Assembly (NCBI RefSeq): GCF_014770435.1
Contig: NZ_CP061739.1
Coordinates: 248,001-312,000, forward strand
Length of the DNA stretch: 64,000 bases
Direction of reading: 5' to 3'
Origin: Psychrobacter sp. 28M-43
GTDB lineage: Bacteria > Pseudomonadota > Gammaproteobacteria > Pseudomonadales > Moraxellaceae
Position numbers and translations under genes: made by a program. Shown here piece after piece: positions 8,816 to 18,282 of this stretch (positions within the stretch are counted from its first letter, which is position 1; each line of letters begins with the position of its first letter). Below the pieces are notes generated by a model that did not search any database, was not told the DNA's origin, and worked only from the letters and a program-made list of their open reading frames with translations.

Positions 8816-9499
8816 ATGACTGACAGCACGCATTTGCATACGCAGGAAGAACCGCCAAGTTCGAAAAATACCAAAAGTATTTTTAACTTGCCTAACAACC
8901 TTACGATTGCGCGTATTTTGATGATTCCGCTATTTGTCGCGATTGCTTATTGGCCGCCAGCCATGGGTATCGGTATGCCTGCGATTTCAGATAATGTCAT
9001 TGCGCGCGTTGGGATGAGCGAGTTTAGCGATAGCTTATTACGCCATTTATTATTGACCGGCGTCTTTATTATTGCCGCGATTACTGATTGGCTCGATGGG
9101 TATTTTGCTCGTAAACTAAATGTCATGTCAGCCTTTGGTCGATTTTTGGACCCTGTTGCTGATAAATTAATGGTAGCTGTAGCGCTCATCGTTCTTGTAC
9201 AGTGGCATCCTAATATCATTATGGCGATAGCGGCTATTGTCATTATCTCGCGTGAGATCGCGGTATCAGCATTACGCGAATGGATGGCAGAGTTGGGCAA
9301 AAGCACTAGCGTCGCAGTATCTTATGTAGGCAAACTAAAGACTACGTTCCAGATGGTAGCAATTACCGTACTATTGCTTAATTGGCAGTCGCTTGAAACC
9401 ATCGGTTATGTATTAATGGTCGCCGCTGTGATACTTACCTTATGGTCGATGATGATTTATCTAAAAGCAGCTTGGCCTTATTTAAAGCAAAGCGGATAA
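8816..9499 (+). CDS. pgsA: CDP-diacylglycerol--glycerol-3-phosphate 3-phosphatidyltransferase
   Basis: Integral membrane enzyme that makes phosphatidylglycerophosphate, the committed step to phosphatidylglycerol and cardiolipin. The CDP-alcohol phosphatidyltransferase motif D-G-x2-A-R-x8-G-x3-D-x3-D is visible as DWLDGYFARKLNVMSAFGRF followed by LDPVADK. Hydrophobic segments before and after the motif fit about five or six membrane spans. At 227 residues it is longer than the roughly 185 usual, owing to about 22 polar N-terminal residues and a loop of about 25 residues after the first helix (GMPAISDNVIARVGMSEFSDS). The gene is monocistronic, flanked by the sRNA spacer and a strong terminator. 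Confidence 0.93.
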   Translation: MTDSTHLHTQEEPPSSKNTKSIFNLPNNLTIARILMIPLFVAIAYWPPAMGIGMPAISDNVIARVGMSEFSDSLLRHLLLTGVFIIAAITDWLDGYFARKLNVMSAFGRFLDPVADKLMVAVALIVLVQWHPNIIMAIAAIVIISREIAVSALREWMAELGKSTSVAVSYVGKLKTTFQMVAITVLLLNWQSLETIGYVLMVAAVILTLWSMMIYLKAAWPYLKQSG

Positions 9500-9540
9500 C
9501 TCCATAAGACAAAAGTAATCAGCTCAAAACTTAAACAATA

Positions 9541-9574
9541 AAAAACGCCAGTCGCATTAGCCACTGGCGTTTTT
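9541..9574. terminator. Bidirectional terminator between pgsA and the PNPOx-fold gene
   Basis: Perfect 12-bp inverted repeat AAAAACGCCAGT / ACTGGCGTTTTT with a 10-base loop; A- and T-runs on both sides serve both converging genes. Confidence 0.9.
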
Positions 9575-9600
9575 GTTTTTACTGCTTAAATGCAGATAAA

Positions 9601-10095
9601 TTATAGCGTTACTGAGTTGTTTTCGCCTAAGTTGGTCGCTTTCTTACCGTCCATTACTGCAGCAGTGGTCATCTTAAACATATTGACTACTGAGCTACCG
9701 CTTAGCCAGTACTCTGCACCGTGTGGGACGACTTTGATTAACTGTACATTTGGATCTTCTTTACCTTGCTCATAAAACGCATTGTAAATTGGCGACCATA
9801 GCTCGTCTAACTTCTCTTGGTCTTCGACCAACTCTGCTTTACCGTTGATTGAGACATAGTCTTTTGAATCTTGACTGACATAGGCCAAGTTCACTTGTGG
9901 GTCTTTTTCAATATCTTTGATGGTTTCAGTGGTTTTATCGCCAATAAACCAAATTTCTTTTGCACCAATGCTCGTCTCGCTAGTGGTCATTGGGCAGGCA
10001 TGTAAATGGCCTTCATGAGTACGAGTGGTCATCATGGCAAATTTTACTTCTTTTACCAGTTCTTGTACTTTATCGATATGGTCTTGTCTACTCAT
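9601..10095 (-). CDS. Pyridoxamine 5'-phosphate oxidase-fold general stress protein
   Basis: 164 residues with the split-barrel flavin-binding fold of the general stress protein 26 family (Pyrid_ox_like). Recognisable features are 'FAMMTTRTHEGHLHACPMTTSE' (first strand and FMN-binding turn), 'IWFIGDKTTETIKDIEKDPQVNLAYVS', 'YVSINGKAELVED' and the terminal 'GAEYWLSGSSVVNMFKMTTAAVMDGK'. Family members bind FMN or FAD but most lack a known reaction, and they are often induced by stress. AAGGAAATTT precedes the ATG on the minus strand. It is a single gene that converges on pgsA through the shared terminator. True PdxH is unlikely because its C-terminal substrate motif is missing. Confidence 0.82.
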   Translation of the reverse strand: MSRQDHIDKVQELVKEVKFAMMTTRTHEGHLHACPMTTSETSIGAKEIWFIGDKTTETIKDIEKDPQVNLAYVSQDSKDYVSINGKAELVEDQEKLDELWSPIYNAFYEQGKEDPNVQLIKVVPHGAEYWLSGSSVVNMFKMTTAAVMDGKKATNLGENNSVTL

Positions 10096-10578
10096 AATAA
10101 ATTTCCTTTTTTATAGTGTTTTAATTGGGCTTATATAGCGTTGTTTTAATTAGCCGAATTGAACAGTTGATTATTTATAGTAATTTTTCTTTAGGCTAGA
10201 TATGTCTAACCATTAAATAAATCTAAAAGTTAAACGTTATCGTCGCCTTAACAACTGAGACTAGAATACCGAGTTGTCACCCTACATTTATATAGGTTCC
10301 CAGTAATGCGATGTGAGTGTTTGTAAGGAATATGAAGGTTAGGTAAAAATTGTGACAGCGTAGATTTGAGCGTTCTATTTTTCGATGGATAATTCAAAAA
10401 CGACTTATAAAAGATACTTCTTTGAATTATCGATTCACAAATAGTAAGTCGCGATAGAACGCAACTTATCAGCAATTTATCTCGGTTTAGACCTGCTTAT
10501 TACAGGTCTTCTTGTTATAATACCCAGACCATTTACTTAGCATGGCAGAGATGCCTTGATCTTACGGATTATGCCTTT
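10096..10578. other. Divergent spacer between the stress-protein gene and purL
   Basis: No credible gene was seen; a 75-codon minus-strand ORF at 10248-10475 is basic, has no ribosome binding site and looks random. The right end holds the purL promoter. Confidence 0.55.
10489..10521 (+). promoter_or_regulatory. purL promoter with overlapping palindrome
   Basis: A perfect TATAAT (-10) at 10516-10521 lies 58 bases before the purL ATG. The -35 region is poor and is covered by a 7-bp inverted repeat AGACCTG / CAGGTCT (10489-10509). A palindrome on a -35 suggests an operator, but it could also be a weak hairpin. It does not resemble the E. coli PurR box. Confidence 0.5.
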
Positions 10579-13500
10579 ATGATGACCATCGCCGGACAAC
10601 CGTTTCTTACCGATTTTCAGACGCAGCAACTCATCAGTCAGTTTCAGCAAAAAACCGAGCTAAATGTCAGTCAAATAAGTACTCAGCAAGTGTATGTGCT
10701 ATCACGAGAGCTATCTGGTGATGAACATAAAAAAGCGCTAGATCTACTGGCGGTTGACCAGTCAGCAACGCTAAATGCGCCGCAAGACAACCAACTACAA
10801 GTCATCGTTGGGCCACGTTTTGGTACGATATCGCCATGGGCAAGTAAAGCAACAGATATCTTTAATAACTGTGAAATCGAGATCAACCGCGTTGAGCGTG
10901 TCGTTGTTTATACGTTAACCCTCGATGAAAAAATAGACAGTGACGCAGGCGAAAAACTACCAGTAGACGCTGAGCAGTTATTGTTTGACCGTATGACTCA
11001 GAGCTTGGTTTATGACTTGAGCGATGTCAGCAAATTGTTTGACGATCAAGCGCCAGCCTCATTGAACTATGTTGATGTGATCGGACAAGGTCAGTCAGCA
11101 CTAGAATCAGCTAATACAGAATTTGGCTTTGCGTTATCAAGTGAAGACATTGACTATTTGATGAATGCCTATGTCAATGAGCTAAAGCGTAATCCAACTG
11201 ACGTTGAGCTGATGATGTTTGCACAGGCCAACTCAGAGCATTGCCGTCATAAGATTTTCAATGCTCAGTGGACAGTTGATGGTGAAGTGCAGCCAAAATC
11301 ACTGTTCCAAATGATTAAAAACACGTACCAGTCGAACCCACAAGGTATCTTGTCAGCGTATAAAGACAATGCTGCGGTGATGGCAGGGTCTGACGGTATG
11401 CGTTTTTATCCTATCCCAACCGACGCGATGGATGCCAATTCAATCCATCCTTACGACTTTCATCAAGAAAACATCGATATCTTAATGAAAGTTGAGACGC
11501 ACAATCACCCAACAGCAATTGCCCCTTATTCTGGTGCGGCTACAGGTGCTGGCGGTGAGATTCGTGACGAAGGTGCGACTGGTCGTGGCGGTAAGCCAAA
11601 AGCGGGTCTAACAGGATTCCACGTATCACATCTGCATATCCCAGAGCTTAGCGAAAAGTGGGAGCAGTCAGGTCAATTGAGCACGCAGGATTATGGTACG
11701 CCGGATCGTATGGCAACCAGCCTTGAGATCATGACCGAAGCGCCACTAGGCTCAGCCAACTTCTCAAACGAGTTTGGTCGTCCAAATCTATGCGGTTACT
11801 TCCGTAGTTTTCAGCTAGATACTTCTGCCGCAAAAGACGGTAGCGAGATGCGCGGCTATCATAAGCCAATCATGTTGGCAGGTGGTTACGGCAATATCAA
11901 ACGCAACCTGATTGAAAAAAATGCGATTCGAAAAGGCGATTTGCTCATCGTCCTTGGTGGCCCTGCGATGCAAATCGGTCTGGGCGGCGGTGCAGCATCG
12001 TCAGTCGATAGTGGTGACCTTGATGAAGGCTTAGACTTTGCCTCAGTTCAGCGCGATAACGCTGAGATGGAGCGTCGTTGCCAAGAAGTCCTTGATCGCT
12101 GCTGGGCACTAGCGGGCGATGATGTCGATGTAAGTAATAACAGTAAAGACGGCAACCCAATTGTCTCACTACATGATGTAGGGGCAGGTGGTTTGTCTAA
12201 CGCGATGCCAGAACTGGTCAATGATCATGAAATGGGCGCGCATCTGAACTTGCGTAAGATCCCATCGTTAGAAGCTGGCATGTCACCAATGGCTATCTGG
12301 TCAAACGAGGCGCAAGAGCGTTATGTGCTGGCGATTCGCCCAGAGAGCAAAGATCAGTTCGATGCGATCTGTGCCCGTGAGCGCTGCCCATATGCCATCT
12401 TGGGCGAGGCAACCGATATTCGTCAGTTAATCGTTGATGATGAGCTATTAACTGAGCAACCAGTCGATATGCCGATGCAAGTACTGCTCGGCGGTACACC
12501 AAAGATGCAACGTAGCTTTGAGCGTACCGAGAGCACATTACCAGCATTAGAGCTTGGCGATGTGAATCTAGCTGAATCAATCACCGATGTATTGCGTCAC
12601 CCAACGGTGGCTAGCAAATCATTCTTGATTAGCATTGGTGACCGTTCTATCACGGGTATGGTCGTGCGTGATCAGTATGTGGGTCGCTATCAAGTACCTG
12701 TATCAGATTGTGCGGTGACTGCTTCTGGCTTGGTGGCATTAGATGGTCAGCCAATGACTGGCGAAGCCATGAGTGTCGGCGAGCGTACGCCTGTTGCGCT
12801 TATCAGTCCAAAAGCCTCGGCGCGTCTAGCGGTCGGTGAAGCGATTACTAACATCGCTGGTGCGCGTATCGCTCAATTGTCTGATATTACGATGTCAGCG
12901 AACTGGATGGCCGCGTGTGGTGATGATGTAGAAGATGCTGCATTGTTCGATGCGGTACACGCAATCGGCGAAGAGCTATGCCCAGCACTCGGTATCGCTA
13001 TCCCTGTTGGTAAAGACTCCTTATCTATGCGTGCCAATTGGACTGATAACGAGAATGGTGAAAATAAAGATAAGTCAGTTGTGTCGCCAATGAGTTTGGT
13101 CGTAACTGCGTTTGCCCCTGTCGTTGACGTCGCAAAAACGCTAACCCCTGAGCTAATCAATGGCGATAGCGCGTTCTACCGTATTGACTTGTCAAAAGGT
13201 AAATTGCGTTTAGGCGGTTCAATCCTTGCGCAAACGCTTAGCCAACTAGGCAACGACTGCCCAGATTTAGCGCAGCCAAGTGATTTGGTCGACTTCTTTA
13301 ACTTTATCCAAGCGGGTAATGAGCAAGGCGTCATCAGCGCTTATCACGATATCGGTGATGGCGGTCTGTTGGCAACTATCGCAGAAATGCAGTTTACCAG
13401 CCGTCAGGGTATCAAGCTGTCATTAAATGATGACAACTTACTTGGTCAACTGTTCAGTGAAGAGCTAGGTGCGGTTATCCAAGTATTACCAGAAAACGTC

Positions 13501-14589
13501 GCGGCTTTAATGCAATTGGCAGAAGAGTTTAACGTTGCTGATATGCTCAGCCTCGTTGGTCAAAGCTCTGAAGAAGACAGCTTACTAATTCAAACGCCAA
13601 TGCTTATGGGTGACGACACCTTACGCTTTAGCCGTGCTGAATTACAGCAAGCATGGACGCAGGTCAGCTATCAAATCGCGCGTCGCCGTGATAATCCAGC
13701 GTGCGTACAGCAAGAGTATGACTTGATTAGCGACGCTAGCCATAAAGGTCTTATCGCTGCGCCAAACTTTGATTTGAATCAGAAAGTTGAAGAGCCATAC
13801 TTGGCAAGCCGCGAGAATAAGCCAAGAGTCGCTATCTTGCGTGAGCAAGGCGTCAATGGTCAGACAGAGATGGCAGCAGGCTTTACCCAAGCTGGCTTTG
13901 AAGCGGTCGATGTACACATGAGTGATCTACTCAGTGGTCGCATCAATCTACGTGACTTCGACGGTTTGGTCGCTTGTGGTGGCTTTAGTTATGGTGACGT
14001 ACTCGGCGCTGGCTCTGGCTGGGCGAACTCTATCTTGTTCCATGACGAGCTACGCATGCAGTTTGTCCGCTTCTTTGCCCGTCCTGATACCTTCTCACTA
14101 GGTGTCTGTAACGGCTGTCAGATGATGGCTCAGTTAAAAGACCTCATCCCAGGTGCAGAAAACTTCCCACGTTTCGTCGCGAACAAATCAGCTCGTTTTG
14201 AAGCGCGTACCGTCAACGTAAAAGTTGAGCGTACCAAGTCTATCCTGTTCAAAGGGATGCAAGACAGTATCTTGCCAATCGCTGTGGCGCATGGTGAAGG
14301 TTACGCCACGCTAGACAACACAGAAATCGACGGTATGGCAAAACACGGTCAGCTTGCGATGCGTTATGTCGATAGCCAAGGTCATCCAACTGAGACGTAT
14401 CCGCTCAATCCAAACGGTTCGCTCGGTGGTGTCACGGGTCTATGTAGCACCGATGGTCGCGTCACTATCATGATGCCGCATCCTGAGCGTAACCTAAAAG
14501 CCTATAACCACAGCTGGAAACCAGAAGAGTGGGATGAGGACGGCGCGTGGATGCGTATGTTCCGTAACGCTCGCGCTTGGTTGCGCTAG
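10579..14589 (+). CDS. purL: Phosphoribosylformylglycinamidine synthase (single-chain PurL)
   Basis: 1336 residues, the full-length single-polypeptide form used by gammaproteobacteria. It catalyses FGAR + Gln + ATP to FGAM in purine synthesis. In order it shows the N-terminal PurS-like domain (about 1-150), the linker with 'ANSEHCRHKIFNAQW' carrying the conserved His, two AIRS-type synthase halves ('KVETHNHPTAIAPYSGAATGAGGEIRDEGATG', 'SLHDVGAGGLSNAMPEL', 'GKDSLSMR', 'AYHDIGDGGL'), and a C-terminal glutamine amidotransferase domain with nucleophile Cys in LGVCNGCQMM and the His/Glu in MPHPER. The frame is intact over 4 kb. There is no strong Shine-Dalgarno; the ATGATG start is the only plausible one. 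It is monocistronic, with a terminator after it. Confidence 0.98.
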   Translation: MMTIAGQPFLTDFQTQQLISQFQQKTELNVSQISTQQVYVLSRELSGDEHKKALDLLAVDQSATLNAPQDNQLQVIVGPRFGTISPWASKATDIFNNCEIEINRVERVVVYTLTLDEKIDSDAGEKLPVDAEQLLFDRMTQSLVYDLSDVSKLFDDQAPASLNYVDVIGQGQSALESANTEFGFALSSEDIDYLMNAYVNELKRNPTDVELMMFAQANSEHCRHKIFNAQWTVDGEVQPKSLFQMIKNTYQSNPQGILSAYKDNAAVMAGSDGMRFYPIPTDAMDANSIHPYDFHQENIDILMKVETHNHPTAIAPYSGAATGAGGEIRDEGATGRGGKPKAGLTGFHVSHLHIPELSEKWEQSGQLSTQDYGTPDRMATSLEIMTEAPLGSANFSNEFGRPNLCGYFRSFQLDTSAAKDGSEMRGYHKPIMLAGGYGNIKRNLIEKNAIRKGDLLIVLGGPAMQIGLGGGAASSVDSGDLDEGLDFASVQRDNAEMERRCQEVLDRCWALAGDDVDVSNNSKDGNPIVSLHDVGAGGLSNAMPELVNDHEMGAHLNLRKIPSLEAGMSPMAIWSNEAQERYVLAIRPESKDQFDAICARERCPYAILGEATDIRQLIVDDELLTEQPVDMPMQVLLGGTPKMQRSFERTESTLPALELGDVNLAESITDVLRHPTVASKSFLISIGDRSITGMVVRDQYVGRYQVPVSDCAVTASGLVALDGQPMTGEAMSVGERTPVALISPKASARLAVGEAITNIAGARIAQLSDITMSANWMAACGDDVEDAALFDAVHAIGEELCPALGIAIPVGKDSLSMRANWTDNENGENKDKSVVSPMSLVVTAFAPVVDVAKTLTPELINGDSAFYRIDLSKGKLRLGGSILAQTLSQLGNDCPDLAQPSDLVDFFNFIQAGNEQGVISAYHDIGDGGLLATIAEMQFTSRQGIKLSLNDDNLLGQLFSEELGAVIQVLPENVAALMQLAEEFNVADMLSLVGQSSEEDSLLIQTPMLMGDDTLRFSRAELQQAWTQVSYQIARRRDNPACVQQEYDLISDASHKGLIAAPNFDLNQKVEEPYLASRENKPRVAILREQGVNGQTEMAAGFTQAGFEAVDVHMSDLLSGRINLRDFDGLVACGGFSYGDVLGAGSGWANSILFHDELRMQFVRFFARPDTFSLGVCNGCQMMAQLKDLIPGAENFPRFVANKSARFEARTVNVKVERTKSILFKGMQDSILPIAVAHGEGYATLDNTEIDGMAKHGQLAMRYVDSQGHPTETYPLNPNGSLGGVTGLCSTDGRVTIMMPHPERNLKAYNHSWKPEEWDEDGAWMRMFRNARAWLR

Positions 14590-14645
14590 TCGCTACTCAG
14601 ACCTCTAGTAATTGCTTATAGTTTGAGATAGCTGTTGTTTAAAAT

Positions 14646-14673
14646 AAAAAGGTGGGCTTAGGCTCACCTTTTT
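14646..14673 (+). terminator. purL terminator
   Basis: Stem AAAAAGGTGGGC / GCTCACCTTTTT (one G-T wobble) with loop TTAG, 57 bases after the purL stop, ending in a T-run. Confidence 0.88.
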
Positions 14674-14805
14674 TGTGTTTAAGAGTTAAGTGTTTGGAAA
14701 TGAGGGTTAGTGTTTATATCGTGTTTTCACGAGTATAGGTAATGACACCCATGCTAAGATTACAGTGAACAAAGACTGAAAATAAGCAAAATAAGGAAGA
14801 ATAAA

Positions 14806-15204
14806 ATGTCAGGAATCACAGATGTCAATGAGCTATTGAGTTCGATGCAGCCAGCACTGGTTGATGAATTATTTGTGTTTTGTACTGTAAAAGGGGAACT
14901 AGCAGAATACGTAAACTTAGCACCAATCGCGACGTTTGTAGAGCCAGAAGGGCTGACTTTGGTGCTAACAAAAGACAAAGCTGACGAGGCAGGTTTACAG
15001 TATGAGGGCGTGTTTCGACAAATCACTTTGACTGTGCATTCAAGCCTAGAAGCGGTAGGTCTAACCGCAGCAATAGCAACCAAGCTGACCTCAAAGGGTA
15101 TCAGTGCCAATGTGATCGCTGCCTATTATCATGACCATATATTTGTGTCGAATGATAAGGCGGAGCAGGCACTATCAGCGTTAAAAGAGTTGAGTAATAT
15201 ATAA
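14806..15204 (+). CDS. ACT domain-containing protein (DUF2241/ACT_3 type)
   Basis: 132-residue soluble protein. 'LSSMQPALVDELFVFCTV' at the start and the two ACT-like halves ('PIATFVEPEGLTLVLTKDKAD', then 'FRQITLTVHSSLEAVGLTAAIATKLTSKGISANVIAAYYHDHIFV') match the family of short standalone ACT proteins, which are predicted amino-acid sensors without an attached enzyme. AAGGAAGA stands 8 bases before the ATG. It is monocistronic, bounded by the purL terminator and a bidirectional terminator shared with tdh. The ligand is unknown. The presence of the threonine-degrading operon next door is suggestive only. Confidence 0.8.
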   Translation: MSGITDVNELLSSMQPALVDELFVFCTVKGELAEYVNLAPIATFVEPEGLTLVLTKDKADEAGLQYEGVFRQITLTVHSSLEAVGLTAAIATKLTSKGISANVIAAYYHDHIFVSNDKAEQALSALKELSNI

Positions 15205-15311
15205 AGTTTTTAAAAATGAAAGCTAATATGTTTTTACCGAACTATGTATATTTCAAAATTTTTTAGCATTAGCGATCAACTTATGAATCTCATCACTTCT
15301 TAACATCCAAA

Positions 15312-15339
15312 AAAACGGCACTGAAATCAGTGCCGTTTT
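15312..15339. terminator. Bidirectional terminator between the ACT gene and tdh
   Basis: Perfect 13-bp inverted repeat AAAACGGCACTGA / TCAGTGCCGTTTT with a minimal loop and A/T runs on both sides. Confidence 0.9.
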
Positions 15340-15396
15340 ATAAGTCGTGACAATGTAAAAGCTAACTACGATTCCTGAAATGCTGAATCGTCAAAA

Positions 15397-16422
15397 TCAA
15401 TCCCAGCTTAAAATCACCTTACCGCATTGCCCACTTTCCATGATATCAAAGCCTTCTTGGAAGTCATCAATGTGCATGCGATGGGTAATGATTGGTGTCA
15501 AATCAATACCGCTAATCAGCATCTGCTCCATCTGATACCACGTCTCCCACATCTCACGCCCATAGATACCTTTTAGGGTTAACGCCTTAAAAATAATCTT
15601 GCTCCAATCCACCGTAGTGGTGTTAGGTAAAATACCCAAGAGCGCAATTTTAGAACCGTTATACATATTACTAATCATCGAATCAAAGGCCTGAGGCGAG
15701 CCTGACATCTCAAGCCCAATGTCAAAGCCATGCATTTTCAAGGTGTCGATAGCGCCTTCGATGGTTTCACCCTTGGCTGGGTTGATAGTCATCGTCGCGC
15801 CCATTTTTTTGGCAAGCTCTAGGCGATAATCACTAATATCACTGACTACAATATTACGCGCTCCGGCAAAGCGGCAAATCGCTGTTGCCATGGAACCAAT
15901 CAGTCCTGCACCTGTGATTAGCACATCTTCACCAAGGACAGGAAATGAAAGGGCAGTATGAGTCGCATTGCCAAAGGGGTCCATAATGGCTGCCATCTCA
16001 TCGCTGATACGCTCATCGAGTTTGATGACATTGTCGGCAGGTATCACCAAATATTCGGCAAACGCGCCATCACGATCGACGCCCACGCCGATGGTATTTT
16101 CGCACACATGTAGCTTACCACGGCGGCAGTTACGGCAATGCCCGCAAGCGATGTGTCCTTCGCCAGTGACTCGGTCACCTACTTCAAGATGCTTGACGCC
16201 ATCGCCCATTTCACTAATGACACCGACGTATTCATGTCCGATAATCATTGGCGTTTTTATGGTCTTTTGTGACCACTCATCCCACTTATAAATGTGCAAG
16301 TCTGTGCCACAGATGGCGGTTTTTTTAATCTTAATTTTAACGTCATTGATGCCGACCGTAGGTTCTGGCATGTCTTGCATCCAGATGCCTTTTTCGGCAT
16401 GAGCTTTAACCAGTGCTTTCAT
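15397..16422 (-). CDS. tdh: L-threonine 3-dehydrogenase
   Basis: 341 residues, Zn-dependent medium-chain dehydrogenase oxidising L-threonine to 2-amino-3-ketobutyrate with NAD. Catalytic zinc ligands are Cys38 (CGTDLHIY), His63 and Glu64 (GHEYVG). Structural zinc Cys93, 96, 99 and 107 are all present ([15 protein letters not shown]). The Rossmann motif appears as '[23 protein letters not shown]'. It lies 65 bases downstream of kbl on the same strand, the standard kbl-tdh operon, so the unstable ketone is passed to Kbl. AAGAG precedes the ATG. Confidence 0.97.
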   Translation of the reverse strand: MKALVKAHAEKGIWMQDMPEPTVGINDVKIKIKKTAICGTDLHIYKWDEWSQKTIKTPMIIGHEYVGVISEMGDGVKHLEVGDRVTGEGHIACGHCRNCRRGKLHVCENTIGVGVDRDGAFAEYLVIPADNVIKLDERISDEMAAIMDPFGNATHTALSFPVLGEDVLITGAGLIGSMATAICRFAGARNIVVSDISDYRLELAKKMGATMTINPAKGETIEGAIDTLKMHGFDIGLEMSGSPQAFDSMISNMYNGSKIALLGILPNTTTVDWSKIIFKALTLKGIYGREMWETWYQMEQMLISGIDLTPIITHRMHIDDFQEGFDIMESGQCGKVILSWD

Positions 16423-16487
16423 ACTTTTCTCTTATTTAGTTGCGTTGTACTTAATTATTGAATTCAGCGAGTAAATCCGAACGACGC

Positions 16488-17678
16488 TTAATCAATCACC
16501 TTCATTTGCTTGGCGACTTTGATAAAGGCGGCGATACACTGGTCGAGCTGCTCGCGAGTATGGGCAGCAGAGAGCTGCACACGAATGCGAGCCTCATTTT
16601 TGGGCACGACAGGATAGAAGAAGCCAATCACATAAATGCCTTCTTCAAGCAGTGCGTCTGCCATTTGCTGCGAGACATTGGCGTCATAGAGCATCACTGC
16701 ACAAATGGCCGATTCGGTAGGCTTGATATCGAAGCCTGCATCTTGCATTTTCTTCACAAAATAGGCGGTATTTTCATGCAATTGGTCTTGTAAGGTATTG
16801 TCTTGCGACAGCATCTCAAACGCTTTTACCCCAGCGGCCGCCACCATAGGAGGAATAGAGTTTGAAAACAGATACGGGCGTGAGCGTTGACGCAACATCT
16901 CTATGATTTCTTTTTTACCTGTCGTAAAGCCGCCAATAGCACCGCCAAACGCCTTGCCTAAAGTACCCGTGATCAGCTCAATGTCACCACGTAGATCAAA
17001 CAATTCAGTCACGCCGCCACCAGTGCGACCGACCACGCCTGCTGAATGCGACTCGTCAATCATGACCATGGCATCATATTTTTGTGCCAACGCATAAATC
17101 TCATCCATTGGCGCTACGTTACCGTCCATTGAAAACACACCATCGGTGACAATCAAACGAAAACGCTGTGCTTGCGCCGCTTGCAATTGCGTTTCTAAAT
17201 CTTGCATATCTGCATTGGCGTAGCGATAACGCGCGGCTTTACACAGGCGTACACCATCGATGATCGAGGCATGATTTAGCGAATCAGAAATAATGGCATC
17301 TTCGCTGGTCAGCAGTGGCTCAAAGGCACCGCCATTGGCATCGAAACAGGCCGCATAAAGAATGGTATCTTCAGTATTAAAAAACTTAGAAATCGCCGCC
17401 TCTAATTGCTTATGCAAATCTTGCGTACCACAAATAAAACGCACCGATGACATGCCATAACCTGAGTTTTCGATGGCTTGGATCGCCGCCTTTTTAATCT
17501 CAGGATGGTCAGACAATCCAAGATAATTATTGGCACAGAAGTTAAGCATCTCACGGCCATCGGCGATCTTGATGAGCGCGTCTTGCGGAGAGGTGATAAC
17601 GCGCTCGTTTTTATACAGGCCTGCCGCGCGTATATCACTGATTTCTTGTTGTAGGTGTTTTTGAAAGGCTTGATACAT
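16488..17678 (-). CDS. kbl: Glycine C-acetyltransferase (2-amino-3-ketobutyrate CoA ligase)
   Basis: 396 residues, PLP-dependent alpha-oxoamine synthase. It cleaves 2-amino-3-ketobutyrate with CoA to glycine and acetyl-CoA. The PLP-binding lysine lies in 'ELITGTLGKAFGGAIGGFT'. 'NNYLGLSDHPEIKKAA', 'ILYAACFDANGGAFE' and 'VMIDESHSAGVVGRTGGG' are family hallmarks. First gene of the operon with tdh; AAGGAATATTT precedes the ATG. No glycine-riboswitch consensus was seen in the leader, though an inverted repeat lies about 220 bases upstream. Confidence 0.97.
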   Translation of the reverse strand: MYQAFQKHLQQEISDIRAAGLYKNERVITSPQDALIKIADGREMLNFCANNYLGLSDHPEIKKAAIQAIENSGYGMSSVRFICGTQDLHKQLEAAISKFFNTEDTILYAACFDANGGAFEPLLTSEDAIISDSLNHASIIDGVRLCKAARYRYANADMQDLETQLQAAQAQRFRLIVTDGVFSMDGNVAPMDEIYALAQKYDAMVMIDESHSAGVVGRTGGGVTELFDLRGDIELITGTLGKAFGGAIGGFTTGKKEIIEMLRQRSRPYLFSNSIPPMVAAAGVKAFEMLSQDNTLQDQLHENTAYFVKKMQDAGFDIKPTESAICAVMLYDANVSQQMADALLEEGIYVIGFFYPVVPKNEARIRVQLSAAHTREQLDQCIAAFIKVAKQMKVID

Positions 17679-18061
17679 AAATATTCCTTTTTTAGTATTA
17701 TTGGTGTTCGTTTGATAATAAAGATATTGGGACTGGTCATAGAACTAGGCTATCAAAGCCAAGCTATCAAATTTGCACATCATCTTAGCCATCATTAAAA
17801 CCAATGATAAAACCAACAATGCAGGAAGCCAATGAGATGGTGCGAGCAGTGATACTATCTATAACCCTGTGAGCGGTGATTTTATCATTAGCCTATCTCA
17901 ATAAATAGCCTAAATAGTTGGTAGATAGGCCTTCTTTTATAAAGTGATATAGCGTTGTTTAGTTGTAGTGTTGGTCTCATAGCGGCTTAGCTATGTCTCA
18001 AAACATAAGACATCAACTTGCGCATTTATATAATCTTGATTGCTAAGTACCGTCTATCCAG
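17679..18061. other. Leader of kbl and 3' flank of the small acidic gene
   Basis: No gene was seen. An 8-bp inverted repeat GCCTATCT / AGATAGGC (17892-17899 with 17924-17931) encloses a further ATAGCC-type half-copy. It could be an operator or an mRNA leader structure for kbl-tdh. AATGATAA-like repeats sit near 17795-17812. Confidence 0.45.
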
Positions 18062-18253
18062 TTAGTCATCTTTGGGACGCTTCTGAGCCTCAGCGATTAA
18101 GTCATGAATCTTGGCGCTTTCCTTTAGCACACAAGCATCATAGGCAGAAAGTGGCTCAGGCTCTTGTTCCCCTTCCTTTTCCTGCTCTTGCTTGGCTTTT
18201 TCTTCTAGATACTTTTGTAGATCGTCTTGCTCATTTTTTTGAGAGTTATTCAT
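18062..18253 (-). CDS. Small charged hypothetical protein
   Basis: 63 residues, no recognised family. It is very rich in Glu, Gln, Lys and Asp (KYLEEKAKQEQEKEGEQEPEPLS), probably a helix followed by a disordered stretch, and has a single Cys in 'SAYDACVLKESAKIHDL'. No signal peptide or membrane segment is present. A good GGAGAC sequence precedes the ATG, and it lies 29 bases after the amidase gene on the same strand, so it is likely co-transcribed with it. Its coding status is supported by codon-like composition and the ribosome binding site. Function unknown. Confidence 0.65.
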   Translation of the reverse strand: MNNSQKNEQDDLQKYLEEKAKQEQEKEGEQEPEPLSAYDACVLKESAKIHDLIAEAQKRPKDD

Positions 18254-18282
18254 GGCTTATGTCTCCTGATAGTCTGTATTCT

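Noticed and set aside
10248..10475. 75-codon minus-strand ORF in the purL upstream spacer
   Set aside because: Basic, Ser-rich, random-looking protein without ribosome site or family features.
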